Assembly (NCBI GenBank): GCA_034437895.1
Contig: DAOTTO010000110.1
Span: 1 to 9,628 of the forward strand
Reading direction: 5' to 3'
DNA: 9,628 nt
From: JANRLJ01 sp034437895
Lineage (GTDB): Bacteria > Chloroflexota > Anaerolineae > Aggregatilineales > Phototrophicaceae
Numbering within the stretch: position 1 is the stretch's first letter; each line of letters opens with the position of its first letter. Shown here in pieces: positions 1 to 7,600 of the stretch. A program made the translations under genes and the position numbers. The notes under the pieces are model-generated. The model was not told the origin of the DNA, did not search any database, and saw only the letters and a program-made list of their open reading frames with translations.

Positions 1-8
1 CCCCCCGG

Positions 9-80
9 CCCCCTCTCCAATACTTGGAGAGGGGGAGAAAAACGCATCTTGAAGTCCCCTCTCCATGCAATGGGGAGGGG
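9..80. repeat. Pair of GC-rich palindromes (REP/MITE-like intergenic repeat)
   Basis: Two hairpins lie close together. The first, 9-35, has perfect 12-bp arms (CCCCCTCTCCAA and its complement) around a 3-base loop. The second, 56-80, has 11-bp arms with one T/G mismatch around GCA. A G-rich tail (ATTTAGGGGTGGGGT) follows to about 95. Arms of the CCCTCTCC/GGGGAGGGG type are a widespread dispersed intergenic repeat in several bacterial phyla (recollection, not searched). The element sits just downstream of the minus-strand operon, so it may also act as a weak terminator or mRNA-stabilising structure: on the minus strand a TTTTT run (37-41) follows the second hairpin, but about 14 bases away, which is too far for a classical terminator. 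Confidence 0.6.
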
Positions 81-114
81 ATTTAGGGGTGGGGTAAATG
101 CGTGAGCGAAAGTC

Positions 115-213
115 CTAAATCGTTATCCGTGTCCCGACAATAACGATTTTGTCATCCCGTATTTCGATATGATGACCTAATCCAATTGCCATAATTCCCT
201 CTAATTGATCCAT
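115..213 (-). CDS. Possible small ORF (32 codons) overlapping the end of the PIN-like gene
   Basis: An open frame runs from ATG at 211-213 to TAG at 115-117 and encodes a 32-residue peptide (MDQLEGIMAIGLGHHIEIRD then DKIVIVGTRITI). It overlaps the last codons of the PIN-like gene. A second in-frame ATG at 190-192 has a good Shine-Dalgarno GAGGG (197-201) about four bases upstream. That site overlaps the stop codon of the PIN-like gene, an arrangement typical of translational coupling, and would give a 25-residue product. The C-terminal half (IEIRDDKIVIVGTRITI) has alternating hydrophobic residues like two beta strands. I do not recognise a family. It could be a small partner of the PIN-like protein, a remnant of a decayed gene, or chance; the ribosome-binding site is the main argument that it is translated. 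Confidence 0.3.
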   Translation of the reverse strand: MDQLEGIMAIGLGHHIEIRDDKIVIVGTRITI

Positions 214-581
214 ATAAATTGATTAGCGATATCGGCCTCGACTGTACCCGCCCCACCCGCAATCAACTCATGATAGTCCAACAATGCTTTTACGATAGTG
301 CCTGTATGCTTTTTCCCCTGGAGATCACGCGAAAGGAAGAAAATGCCACTGTGCGATTTTCCTTCCTCTAGCCAATTACTATGATACGTCAAAAATCCTT
401 TGTCGCGGGTAATCAATGTGCGCTTCTGTTCGACAGCCAAAGCGAGATGCTGCAAATCGCTTGCATCTGCCATATCTAGTTCTTCACAATGGACAATATC
501 AACACCCTTATTACGCAATTGAACCACAACTGACTTTGCGACGTGTACATCAGCATAGAATTTGAGTGGCGTTGATGTCAT
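201..581 (-). CDS. DUF5615 family PIN-like protein
   Basis: The 126-residue product resembles the DUF5615 (Mut7-C/PIN-like) family, whose members are predicted RNases usually found as toxins beside a DUF433 antitoxin. Visible family features are the N-terminal strand with the first acidic residue (LKFYAD, D11), the GVDIVHCEE strand, the ASD segment (D42) with the following helix, the TLITRDKGF motif (D60), and the SGIFFL strand near residue 78. Length is normal for the family. Position 12, directly after D11, is Val (codon GTA), where relatives usually have Glu in DEN/DEH motifs; one base change from GAA would explain it, and activity may be reduced. The start lies 3 bases after the stop of the trans-sulfuration gene without a clear Shine-Dalgarno, suggesting coupled translation under the same SAM riboswitch. 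No DUF433 gene is visible. Family is fairly sure; function as a toxin is inference. Confidence 0.8.
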   Translation of the reverse strand: MTSTPLKFYADVHVAKSVVVQLRNKGVDIVHCEELDMADASDLQHLALAVEQKRTLITRDKGFLTYHSNWLEEGKSHSGIFFLSRDLQGKKHTGTIVKALLDYHELIAGGAGTVEADIANQFIWIN

Positions 582-584
582 ATT

Positions 585-1886
585 CTACAGCCGGAAACGT
601 TTCTCCCAGATGGATTCCAGCTTATAGGCTTTGCGCGGCGCGAGGACCTCCAGCGCTTGTTCCAAGTCGTTGAGGATATCGTCGGTGTCTTCGATACCGA
701 TGGCGAAACGAACCAAGTTATCTTTGATGCCGAGCGCCAACCGTTCTTCAGTCGATTTTTCGTAGTAGCTCATGATAGCTGGCTGCTCAATCAAGCTCTC
801 CACCCCACCGAGGCTGGGCGCGATATAAGGGATTTGCAGCGCATCGACAAACTTGGCCGTCGTCATCAGATCGCCTTTGACCTCGAAGCTAATCACGCCG
901 CCGAAGCCTTCCATCTGGCGCACCGCGATGTCGTGATCGGGATGCGAAGCCAGCCCCGGATACCACACACGGTCAATCGCCGGATGCGATTCCAAGAATT
1001 GCGCGACGGCCTGCGCGGTTTGATTCTGCTGGCGGACGCGCACACCTAATGTTTTAATCCCGCGCTCCAGCAAATAGGCATTCTGTGGATCGGGCATCCC
1101 GCCCAAAACGCCACGCGCATCCCGCAAGGCTTTGATTCGATCCGCCCGCCCGACGACCACACCCGCCAACAAATCGTTATGACCGGAGAGATATTTGGTC
1201 GCGCTGTGGACGACGAAATCAATCCCCCATTCCAACGGACGTTGATTCACGGGTGTAGCAAATGTGCTGTCGATTAAAGTACGGACTTTGTATTTACGGC
1301 CTAAATCGGCGATGCGTTCCAAATCAGCGATGCGGAGGTAAGGGTTGGTTGGACTTTCAGAGATGATAAAACGGGTCTTCTTGGGGATAATCGCGGCTTC
1401 CAGCACATCATAATCGCCATTTGGGACGACGCTGGTTTCGATGCCAAAACGCGCCAGATAAGTCTGACAGAATTGGCGTGTCCGGCGATAACAATCACTC
1501 GTCATGACGATATGTGCGCCTGTCGGTAGCACCGCCAGCAGCAGCGATGTGACCGCGTTCATGCCCGATGCGTAAAGCACCGCGTCTTCGCCGCCATCTA
1601 AAGCCGCCAGTTTGCGCTCCACTGCCGTAATTGTCGGATTGCCATAGCGCCCGTATTCCTCGCGCTCATCGCCGTCGCCCCATGTTTTGCGCTCCATGAA
1701 GTCGATGAGTTCCTGCGTGCTGGAAAAAGTATAAGTCGCCGTCTGGACAATCGGCGTATTGAGGGAATGATGCGCCTTGTTACGGCGGACACCATCATGC
1801 ACAGCGCGGGTGCTGTCGCCCCGACGAGTCGGTTTTAATTCGGAGAAATCTTCTAACTTTTGCTGCAGATTGCGGAAAACGACCAT
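585..1886 (-). CDS. PLP-dependent trans-sulfuration enzyme (cystathionine gamma-synthase/beta-lyase family)
   Basis: A cytoplasmic enzyme of the Cys/Met-metabolism PLP family (fold type I aminotransferase-like), 433 residues from the chosen start. Counted from that start, visible family motifs are YGRYGNPT (78-85, cofactor phosphate contacts), SGMNA near 107, SESPTNP (176-182), IDSTFATP with D206 opposite the pyridine nitrogen, SATKYLSGH with K231 as the Schiff-base lysine, and SLGGVESL near the C-terminus. The frame stays open upstream to 1970, but only from a TTG inside a terminator. ATG at 1884-1886 has a strong AAAGGAG (1895-1901) and is preferred. The SAM-I riboswitch upstream shows that the gene belongs to methionine/SAM metabolism. 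Sequence alone does not separate cystathionine gamma-synthase (MetB) from beta-lyase, gamma-lyase or an O-acylhomoserine sulfhydrylase; gamma-synthase is my first guess. Confidence 0.92.
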   Translation of the reverse strand: MVVFRNLQQKLEDFSELKPTRRGDSTRAVHDGVRRNKAHHSLNTPIVQTATYTFSSTQELIDFMERKTWGDGDEREEYGRYGNPTITAVERKLAALDGGEDAVLYASGMNAVTSLLLAVLPTGAHIVMTSDCYRRTRQFCQTYLARFGIETSVVPNGDYDVLEAAIIPKKTRFIISESPTNPYLRIADLERIADLGRKYKVRTLIDSTFATPVNQRPLEWGIDFVVHSATKYLSGHNDLLAGVVVGRADRIKALRDARGVLGGMPDPQNAYLLERGIKTLGVRVRQQNQTAQAVAQFLESHPAIDRVWYPGLASHPDHDIAVRQMEGFGGVISFEVKGDLMTTAKFVDALQIPYIAPSLGGVESLIEQPAIMSYYEKSTEERLALGIKDNLVRFAIGIEDTDDILNDLEQALEVLAPRKAYKLESIWEKRFRL

Positions 1887-1894
1887 CACGTCTG

Positions 1895-1901
1895 CTCCTT
1901 T
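1895..1901 (-). promoter_or_regulatory. Shine-Dalgarno that fixes the trans-sulfuration gene start
   Basis: AAAGGAG on the minus strand lies 8 bases before ATG 1884-1886 (5 bases before an in-frame GTG). It lies after both leader hairpins, so the start at 1886 is the only well-placed one. Confidence 0.75.
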
Positions 1902-1910
1902 ATGGAAAAC

Positions 1911-1945
1911 GAAAACCCGGGCTCCGTCTATCCAGAACTCCGGGT
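1911..1945 (-). terminator. Second leader hairpin with U-rich tail (terminator-like)
   Basis: On the minus strand ACCCGG (1945-1940) pairs with CCGGGT (1920-1915). The stem is extended inward by GTTC/GAGC with a G-U pair and one bulged A, giving a GC-rich stem of about 10 bp. TTTTCGTTTT follows directly. It lies between the first terminator and the Shine-Dalgarno. It may be a back-up terminator, or a fold that influences access to the ribosome-binding site; pairing was assessed by eye only. Confidence 0.5.
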
Positions 1946-1968
1946 GATGGTCGCTTGTTTTAACGAAC

Positions 1969-1990
1969 AAAAAAGACTTTAGTGAAGTCT
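1969..1990 (-). terminator. Riboswitch expression-platform terminator
   Basis: On the minus strand AGACTT (1990-1985) pairs with AAGTCT (1979-1974) around a 5-base loop, and six T residues (1974-1969) follow. It lies about 40 bases after the SAM-I aptamer, the usual position for an S-box transcription terminator. The preceding hairpin ACCTGAT/ATCAGGT (2025-2003) shares a TCAGG element with the foot of this terminator, so the two could exchange pairing as antiterminator and terminator. The exchange is inference. Confidence 0.65.
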
Positions 1991-2031
1991 CCTGAGTTCG
2001 TAACCTGATTTAGATGACATCAGGTGGACGC

Positions 2032-2143
2032 TCTCATCTGTCAGAGAAAAATTTCTCTGCCGGAAGTGGCACCTTCCCGACATCTAACATTCGGGGGTTG
2101 CCGCGGTTTCAAAGGGCCGATCCCTCCACCGCTCTCGATAAGA
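2032..2143 (-). ncRNA. SAM-I (S-box) riboswitch
   Basis: The minus strand carries the hallmark S-box core. P1 is TCTTATC (2143-2137) with GATGAGA (2038-2032). P2 is GCGGT (2132-2128) with ACCGC (2107-2103), enclosing GGAGGGATCGGCCC and the GAAACC segment. P3 is CCCGA (2095-2091) with TCGGG (2080-2076). The conserved AAGGTGCCA follows, then P4 as a perfect 8-bp hairpin CAGAGAAA/TTTCTCTG (2059-2042). All four helices and the conserved joining sequences are present, so it should bind S-adenosylmethionine and switch off the downstream trans-sulfuration and PIN-like genes when SAM is plentiful. This was identified by eye against the known S-box consensus. Confidence 0.95.
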
Positions 2144-2186
2144 TTTATTTGTATTGTTAAGGATGACGAAACCGCCATCGCTAGAA

Positions 2187-2215
2187 AATATATCACAAGA
2201 TTCAAAGTCGTGCAA
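2187..2215 (-). promoter_or_regulatory. Candidate promoter for the SAM riboswitch operon
   Basis: On the minus strand TTGCAC (2215-2210) and TATATT (2192-2187) are 17 bases apart. The -10 matches sigma-70 consensus at five of six positions and the -35 only at its TTG. Transcription would begin about 35-40 bases before the aptamer. The position makes sense, but the -35 is weak. Confidence 0.4.
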
Positions 2216-2232
2216 GCAATTTTGGATTAAAA

Positions 2233-2271
2233 TATGCTAAAGTGCATGAACACGCATAATCAGCATATACT
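2233..2271 (+). promoter_or_regulatory. Candidate -10 and inverted repeat upstream of the FHA operon
   Basis: TATACT at 2266-2271 is a possible -10 element about 35 bases before the TTG start at 2307. No convincing -35 lies 16-18 bases upstream. The site overlaps the right arm of an inverted repeat TATGCT (2233-2238) / AGCATA (2262-2267) with arm centres 29 bases apart, which could be an operator for a dimeric regulator. Both assignments are weak; the divergent layout (2144-2306) means regulatory sites for both operons must lie here. Confidence 0.25.
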
Positions 2272-2287
2272 ATAAGAGTCGTAACGT

Positions 2288-2297
2288 AAGGTGGAGG
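2288..2297 (+). promoter_or_regulatory. Shine-Dalgarno that fixes the FHA gene's TTG start
   Basis: AAGGTGGAGG ends 9 bases before TTG at 2307-2309. The downstream in-frame ATG codons (2328 and 2334) have AT-rich upstream sequence without a ribosome-binding site, so TTG is preferred. Confidence 0.6.
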
Positions 2298-2306
2298 TTC
2301 GCTGGT

Positions 2307-2666
2307 TTGGATTTCAACATTAACATTATGATTATGAGTGGTGTCGAGGATGGCACACTGCTCGACTACAAGACGACGCGCGGAGACGGTGAGACGACCA
2401 TCGACAAATGGACATTGAGCATTGGTCGGCGCGACGAAAATGACCTCTGCTTACGAAACGATACTTATGTCTCACGCCAACATGCTAACCTGCATTGGAA
2501 GAACGAGGCTTGGTGGCTGGAAGACTGCGAAAGTACTAACGGCACATTTATGTCCAATCCCGATAATTTTTTTGAAGATACGCCCGTCAAAGGTATTATC
2601 CCGATCAGCGAAGGACAGTTGTTCCGCGTCGGGCGTACTTGGCTGCGTATTCAACTTGTCGAGTAA
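2307..2666 (+). CDS. Stand-alone FHA domain protein
   Basis: A 119-residue cytoplasmic protein made almost entirely of one forkhead-associated domain, a fold that binds phosphothreonine peptides. Key family positions are present: GR at 40-41, SRQH at 56-59 (Ser and His around the phosphate site) and NGT at 78-80, within alternating beta strands (TLSIGRR, ANLHWKNEAWWLEDC, GQLFRVGRTWLRIQLV). The loop between NGT and the next strand (81-95) is acidic and somewhat long. There is no signal peptide, membrane segment or extra domain, so it most likely serves as a reader or adaptor. It is followed after 3 bases by the Clp_N/kinase-like gene, with no strong Shine-Dalgarno between, so the two are probably translated together in fixed proportion. 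A kinase next to an FHA protein suggests that the FHA domain reads a mark made by that kinase; this is inference. Confidence 0.9.
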   Translation: MDFNINIMIMSGVEDGTLLDYKTTRGDGETTIDKWTLSIGRRDENDLCLRNDTYVSRQHANLHWKNEAWWLEDCESTNGTFMSNPDNFFEDTPVKGIIPISEGQLFRVGRTWLRIQLVE

Positions 2667-2669
2667 ATT

Positions 2670-4616
2670 ATGCCCACGATTGCACTAAAAGACATTCTCA
2701 TTAACGCCCGTCAGGAAGCCTATCGAATGCGGCATTTTTATTTGGGCGCGGAACACCTCTTTATCGCCATGTTGGATATTAAAGGCAGTATTGCCGGAAG
2801 TATCCTCCAAGAACAGGGGCTTAAGCCCGAATATGTGATTGATGCCATCCGTCGCAAAGTGGGCAAAGGCAGTAAAAACCGCTTGTGGGCGGGTATTCCT
2901 AATACCCCCCGCGCCGAAGTTTTACTCGGTATTGCCAACGATCTCGCCCTCGAAAACGGGCGCGAAGAAATCAACGAGCGCGACCTGCTCATTGCACTGC
3001 TGGAAGAAGAGGACAGCATTCCGATCCGCGTGTTGAAAGCCCTCAGCTTGCCCGATATGCAAATACTCGCGGAAATCGCCCGCACTTATACGCTCAACCG
3101 CGACTCACAGCGGCCTTATGTCAAAGTCGATTTCGGGCCAGAATTTGAACGCGCCGAAACACTAAGCAAAGATCATCTTTTTATTTTGCGCCGGATGTTT
3201 TACGGTTACGCGCAAATCCGTGTTGAGCGCCAATTAACGGGCGGTTATACCAAAGCGACACTGCTGGCTGTCACGCCTATCGACGGCGACAATCGGCCTC
3301 ATGCTACGGTTGTCGTCAAAATTGACGATCACGATACCATTTTGGATGAAGCACAGCGCTACGAATCCTACGTCAAAGGACTGTTGCCTGCCTTAACTGC
3401 ACGGTTAGAAGATAAACCCGTCGCGCCGGAAACCTCAGATATGGCAGCAATAAAATACACCTTAGTCTCCGGCTATGACCAGATCCCGCACGATTTACGC
3501 GCCATTGTGAAAGAGTGGGACGCTCAAAAACTCGGTCAGTGGATTAAAAATGAGCTTTATCCCGCTTTCGGGCGCATTTGGTGGCAGCAGAATCGCCCAT
3601 TTCGTTTTCAAGTCTGGCGTGAGTATGACTGGCTTTTGCCGCCCGTCCTCACTTTAGAATATACCAAAGATAAAGCGCTACCGAATAATGGGCATGTCTT
3701 AAAGTTTCCCGTCAAACGAGCGCGGTTGCACGAACTCGAATATGGCGACATGGTATCTGTCGAAAATTTCACGGTGCAGCGGGTTTATCCTGAGCGCAGC
3801 GCGATTCAACTTGCCATCAGTCAAGGCACCGAGTCTATCGCAGCTTATAAAATTGAAGTGCGCGGCGTTGACCTGAGTAAAGATACCTTCTATCGAGGTG
3901 AAGTGGTCGATAGCATCGTGGGACGTGTTTATAAGACCCGCAATGAGCAGCTTATTCATGCGATGCGGGCTTTGAGTCCTGATTTTGATACTGCCGGGGA
4001 AAAAATTGCCAGCGGCAATGATCTGATCGAAAAACTACCGAATCCCATTATCGCCTATGAGGAAATGCTTGACCGTTATGTGAATGGCTCTCTCAGCACC
4101 ATTCATGGCGATCTTCATCTCGGCAATATCATGATTGGCCCGAATAACAGCGCCTTCTTAATCGATTTCGCCCATACGCGGGATGGTCATACCGCTTTTG
4201 ATTGGGCAACGCTCGAAGTCAGCCTGCTAAGTGAAGTCGTCATGCCAGCCGCTGGCGAGAGTTGGGATGATGCTCGCACCGTCCTGCGCTATCTTATTCC
4301 GTTTAATGGCAAACAACCGCTGCCAAATACCCACCCCAAAATTGCGACAGCCCTAGAAACTATTCAATATGTGCGTGATATTGCACAAGAGTGTTTGGCA
4401 TCGCACGAGAGTTGGGCGGAATACTTCACAGCACTGGCGCTTTGCAGCTTACGTGCGCTGACGTGGGGAACCATGCCCATCGCCAGCCGCCGTCTGATGT
4501 TTTATGTCGCGGCGCTTTCGATGCACGAACTCCGTACACGCTTCCGGCCTACATCCGAAACCGATACCCCCTCTCCCGAAGAAACCGACATTACCGGACG
4601 TTCTACCCTGCTCTAA
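2670..4616 (+). CDS. Clp_N domain fused to APH/kinase-like domain (TCAD9-like)
   Basis: A 648-residue soluble protein. Residues about 8-128 are a Clp_N (ClpA/B/C R-domain) repeat pair (ARQEAYRMRHFYLGAEHLFIAML; ARAEVLLGIANDLALENG-type second half), which in Clp ATPases binds adaptors and substrates. No Clp ATPase follows, since no Walker A is present. Residues about 180-240 look like a kinase N-lobe: glycine loop LTGGYTKATLL, candidate lysine K217 in VVVKI, and Glu in the next helix. Residues 340-420 form a beta-rich insert (YGDMVSVENFTVQRVYPERS). The C-lobe has HGDLHLGN (D481, N486) and LIDFAHTRDGH (D499), the catalytic and metal-binding motifs of APH/protein-kinase folds, then FDWATLE. This latter combination resembles the domain I recall as ternary-complex-associated domain 9 from predicted conflict systems; the name needs a profile search. 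The tail (627-648) is acidic and probably disordered. Substrate unknown. Confidence 0.8.
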   Translation: MPTIALKDILINARQEAYRMRHFYLGAEHLFIAMLDIKGSIAGSILQEQGLKPEYVIDAIRRKVGKGSKNRLWAGIPNTPRAEVLLGIANDLALENGREEINERDLLIALLEEEDSIPIRVLKALSLPDMQILAEIARTYTLNRDSQRPYVKVDFGPEFERAETLSKDHLFILRRMFYGYAQIRVERQLTGGYTKATLLAVTPIDGDNRPHATVVVKIDDHDTILDEAQRYESYVKGLLPALTARLEDKPVAPETSDMAAIKYTLVSGYDQIPHDLRAIVKEWDAQKLGQWIKNELYPAFGRIWWQQNRPFRFQVWREYDWLLPPVLTLEYTKDKALPNNGHVLKFPVKRARLHELEYGDMVSVENFTVQRVYPERSAIQLAISQGTESIAAYKIEVRGVDLSKDTFYRGEVVDSIVGRVYKTRNEQLIHAMRALSPDFDTAGEKIASGNDLIEKLPNPIIAYEEMLDRYVNGSLSTIHGDLHLGNIMIGPNNSAFLIDFAHTRDGHTAFDWATLEVSLLSEVVMPAAGESWDDARTVLRYLIPFNGKQPLPNTHPKIATALETIQYVRDIAQECLASHESWAEYFTALALCSLRALTWGTMPIASRRLMFYVAALSMHELRTRFRPTSETDTPSPEETDITGRSTLL

Positions 4617-4621
4617 GAAAC

Positions 4622-4655
4622 AAATGGGACGAGATTTTAGTATCCCGTCCCATTT
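4622..4655. terminator. Bidirectional terminator between converging genes
   Basis: A perfect 10-bp stem AAATGGGACG/CGTCCCATTT is extended after one mismatch by GAT/ATC around TTTAGT. It lies 5 bases after the kinase-like gene's stop and 26 bases from the pullulanase stop. The A/T ends of the stem supply the U-rich tail in both directions (ATTTAAAG on plus, TTTGTTTCTT on minus), so it can serve both converging genes. Confidence 0.7.
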
Positions 4656-4681
4656 AAAGTTTCAAAAAGGCTCAAACAGCC

Positions 4682-7600
4682 TTAATCGCCTAATACGAAG
4701 ACTGCTGTTGTCCGCGCTGGCACGGTAAAAGTGCCGGTCTCAGGATCGAAAACTGCGTCCTGCACAATCGGATCATGTGAATTGACCTGCACTGGGTGGA
4801 GTTCCAAGCCCATACCCATCAAATCCGCCTGTGTAAAAGTGATTTCATCCGGCGAAGCATTGAATAAGGAAACTACGAGCGCATAATTCGGGTCAACATT
4901 CTGAGTATCGGTCAGGCGCATCACGATCAAACCGGACAGTTGATCGAGTCCTGTATTTTGGAACGACAACATCTCTTGAACCTGATCAGCTGTCTGCAAG
5001 CGGAACAACGGCGAACTGCGGCGGATTTGCAGGAATTCCAAGAAGTTCTGCCGCGCATTTTCGATGTCTTCCGGCGTAACTTGGCGGTTTTCATCCGCTA
5101 GCAGCGGGATCATCTCTTCCCAACGATCTCCATTATCTCCTTGCGACGGCAGCCCTACGCCCCAATTGTTGGTCTGATAGGTAAAGTCGAGCCGATTAAA
5201 CCAATCGCCGGAGTTATAACTGTTGCGATCAAGTGATTTTGAACGCAGTAAGTCATCACCCGCTTGGATAAAAGGTACGCCTTGAGAAAGCAGGACAATG
5301 CTCTGTCCGACATTATCCATCCGCACCATTTCGGCAACAGAGACATCTAATCCCTTATATTGAATAATGTCCCAGATTGTCTCGTTATCATGTTTAGAGA
5401 TATAGACGATATTTTCCTGCGGGTCGAGCGTATAACCGACAGGCGACCCGTTATACAGCAAATCTGCACCTGTCAACATTGTGCCATCGGCGCTCTCAAA
5501 AGTGTAACCGCTTAGATTACCTGCCATGCCGACGCGGATTTGATCGGCAAACAGCAGCATCCGCGCCAACTGTTCTTCTTCTGTACCCGGAGTCGCGCCA
5601 TTCGGATTAAAGTACAAGTCGGTGATAAAACCTTGTTCCATCCGTCCGCCGAAGGGGCTGCCGCCGCGCACGGCATCACGCAGACGATCATTAAACACAC
5701 CAATGCCTGAGCCGCCAATATTGCCCTGTGTGGCATTGATGCCCCGTGCGTTATCTTGGACTTCGCCGAAATTCCAGCCTTCGCCGTAAAGATAGATGGC
5801 CTGCCCATCAACGCCGTCTTCTTCCAGCGTCAAATTGTCCAGCGCTTCACGCACACGCAGCATGTTCCGCAGCATGTGGTGTCCCATCAAGTCAAAGCGG
5901 AAAGAATCCACCTTGTAGGCTGTCGCCCATGTCACTACCGAATCGACCATGAGGCGTTCCATCATGTTATGCTCGGTAGCGGTGTTGGAGCAGCATGTAC
6001 TGTTAGTAATCGCGCCTGTGGTTGCATCACGGCGATGATAGTAGCCGGGAACAATCCGATCCAAGACCGATTTCGCGCCCTGTCCGGCAGAATTGGTATG
6101 GTTATAAACGACATCCATCACAACACGCAGCCCATTTTGGTTAAGCGACTCGACCATCTGACGGAATTCTAAGATACGCTGTCCGCCGTCGGGATTGATC
6201 GCGTAGCTGCCTTCTGGCGCTGTATAGTGATAGGGATCGTAGCCCCAGTTAAAGCCATCCAGATCACGCAGCGGGTTAATCAGCGCCTGCTGTTCTTCAG
6301 AATCCGACGGGAAAGCCGCCAATTCGTTGACATCTGGCTCACGGCGGCGCGGCGCATTTTCGTTAATCGTGGCGATGTCGAAAGCAGGCAGCACATGAAG
6401 ATGCGTCAGCCCTGCATCTGCCAATGAACGCAAATGAGTCATACCATTGGAATCGTTTACCGTAAACGCCATATATGTCCCGCGATAGTCTTCCGGTACA
6501 GTCATATCGAAAATGCTAAAATCGCGGATATGCAGTTCGTAGATGACAATATCTTCGGGAGCAGCCAGTTCCGGCTTTTGCAGCGTATCCCATCCGTCGG
6601 GGATAAATAACGGATCATTGAGGTCAACGATTTGGCTGCGCGTACTGTTGGTCGAAAGGCTGAACGAATACGGGTCGCTTACAAGATTCTGTTCGACCAG
6701 CCCCGTACTCGGCACGTAAACTTCCACCTCATAGACATAAAATTTATGCACCCAATCCGCCTCACCAGTGATGCTCCATGCTCCGCTGGAGTCATCAAGC
6801 GTCATCGGGAAAGTGGTGCTTTCCGTATTGAAGTCGCCGTCATCAAACAGATGGAGCGTAACATTCCGCGCCGTCGGGGCCCATACAGTCAGTGTCGGGA
6901 TGCTTTCTGCCCAAGTGATTCCAAGATCGCCGCTGTAGGTATAAAGGTCATCCAGAACGCCCGCGATTTGGATCGAAGCCGCATCATAGATGACATCCTC
7001 AGCATCGCTGGCAGAAATGGCAATTTGTCCGCGCAAAATTTCCGGCACAAGTGCTAAATCCGCTTCATCAATCGTAACCGCAGTGAAACCCGTTAAATGC
7101 GGGAATTTTTCAAGGACAGCATCGCTTAGGCCATCAGGATTCACCGTTAATTGGAGTGCCTCGCCGCCTTCGATTGATTCCAAACCAAGCCGAATCGCGC
7201 CATCAGGGTCATAATGCAATCGGTAAATCCCATCTTCCGGCGCGTCAATGTTCCACGCAATCGTAGCTTCCGTCACCCAATGCGCCGAAACCAACGCTAA
7301 ATTCCCACGCGGGACAACAGGTGCGCCCTCCCCGTCCACACTAATTGTCATCGCGCCCGACTCCGAATCCCAGATAAAGTAAACAGCAGTGTTGTCTTCG
7401 GATACGACAAAGGGAATATCCGCACCGCCAGGTGCGCCATCCATCCCATAATTCACATCCCATGTTTCGTTCACGGCAACTTTGGCTTCATAACTCCCCG
7501 CTGGAATGGCTTCCGTCACATAGGCATAAATGCCATCACCATCCGGGTCTTGCAGCCATGAGCGCAAACAAGCTGGATCCCAATCACCCGCTTCGCCGCC

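Noticed and set aside
657..1049. Plus-strand ORF of 130 codons
   Set aside because: It is antisense to the conserved trans-sulfuration gene and has no family resemblance.
1887..1970. N-terminal extension of the trans-sulfuration enzyme from a TTG codon
   Set aside because: It would start inside the terminator U-tract and read through a second hairpin, and no Shine-Dalgarno precedes it. ATG 1886 with AAAGGAG is far better.
2024..2230. Plus-strand ORF of 68 codons
   Set aside because: It runs antisense through the SAM-I riboswitch, and its composition is explained by the RNA structure.
2670..3060. Start of a ClpB/ClpC ATPase gene
   Set aside because: Only the N-terminal Clp_N part is present. 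No Walker A or B follows, and the rest is kinase-like.
6632..7057. Plus-strand ORF of 141 codons inside the pullulanase region
   Set aside because: It is a shadow of the conserved pullulanase frame on the other strand.
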